Assembly (NCBI GenBank): GCA_004335635.1
Contig: QAXH01001155.1
Span: forward strand, 1-22,380
Origin: Chloromonas sp. AAM2
Lineage: Eukaryota > Chlorophyta > Chlorophyceae > Chlamydomonadales > Chlamydomonadaceae
Length of the DNA: 22,380 nt
Direction: 5' to 3'
The position numbers and the translations under genes were made by a program. This document shows positions 22,200 to 22,380 of the stretch, piece by piece. The notes beneath the pieces were generated by a model. The model saw nothing but the letters and a program-made list of their open reading frames with translations, did not search any database and was not told where the DNA came from. Numbering within the stretch: position 1 is the stretch's first letter; the number at the start of each line of letters is the position of its first letter.

Positions 22200-22380
22200 A
22201 CGTAAAGGTTACACGTATGTATTTAACATAAAGGTAACATGTAAGTATGTAACGTATTGGTTACACGTATGTAAGTAACATAAAGGTAACAAGTAAGTAA
22301 GTATGTAACGTATTAGTTACACATAGGTAACATAAAGGTAACATGTAAGTATGTAACGTATTAGTTAGACATAGGTAACA
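22200..22380. repeat. About 50-bp tandem repeat, 3-4 copies, continuing past the window
   Basis: AACATAAAGGTAACATGTAA, then GTATGTAACGTATT(G/A)GTT, then ACAC. The array is cut by the window end. Confidence 0.85.

Larger units (their letters stand above)
16105..22380. other. 6.3-kb gene-free repeat region after cox1
   Basis: I find no gene, tRNA or rRNA signature. The region is a succession of tandem arrays of 11, 22, 24, 42 and about 50 bp, with sparse GC hairpins. The short open frames of 60-130 codons are all repeat translations. Promoters or a replication origin could be hidden here, but nothing in the sequence singles one out. Confidence 0.8.

Overview
This looks like part of a mitochondrial genome from a chlorophycean green alga of the Chlamydomonadales (the Chlamydomonas/Volvox/Haematococcus/Dunaliella side). 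The grounds are: complete nad6 and nad4 genes and an intron-broken cox1, all on the + strand; protein details typical of that group, such as the Cox1 C-terminal tail ending [10 protein letters not shown] and the FCESGDL and YSGRTWF segments; a small-subunit rRNA that is cut into pieces lying out of order; and spacers full of GC-rich palindromes. TCA is used as a serine codon and all three genes end in TAA, so the altered Scenedesmus-type code does not apply. The exact genus cannot be read from the window. The inflated, repeat-laden spacers resemble what is described for Volvox and Haematococcus mitochondria.

Layout. About 255-816: central part of SSU rRNA. 817-5355: gene-free repeat DNA. 5417-5908: nad6, with a palindromic element ending 8 bases before its start codon and three hairpins after its stop. 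5909-7659: repeats, ending in an 11-bp tandem array that runs directly into the nad4 ATG. 7660-9105: nad4. About 9394-9600: the 5' domain of SSU rRNA, displaced about 9 kb downstream of the central domain. 9601-11056: repeats. 11057-16104: cox1, eight exons separated by seven group I introns without visible endonuclease genes. 16105-22380: more than 6 kb of repeat arrays with no recognisable gene.

nad4 and nad6 encode proton-channel membrane subunits of respiratory complex I. cox1 encodes the catalytic subunit of complex IV. The rRNA pieces would assemble in trans into the mitoribosome small subunit.

The most interesting things are in cox1 and the repeats. Two cox1 exons are only 11 and 18 bases long, and both carry copper-site residues. 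Several introns interrupt the gene exactly at heme- or copper-ligand histidine codons. The same GC palindromes and AT-rich arrays that fill the spacers also sit inside the introns, mostly in predicted peripheral loops, but never in exons. Much of the AT-rich spacer DNA is built on an 11-bp unit or its 22-bp double.
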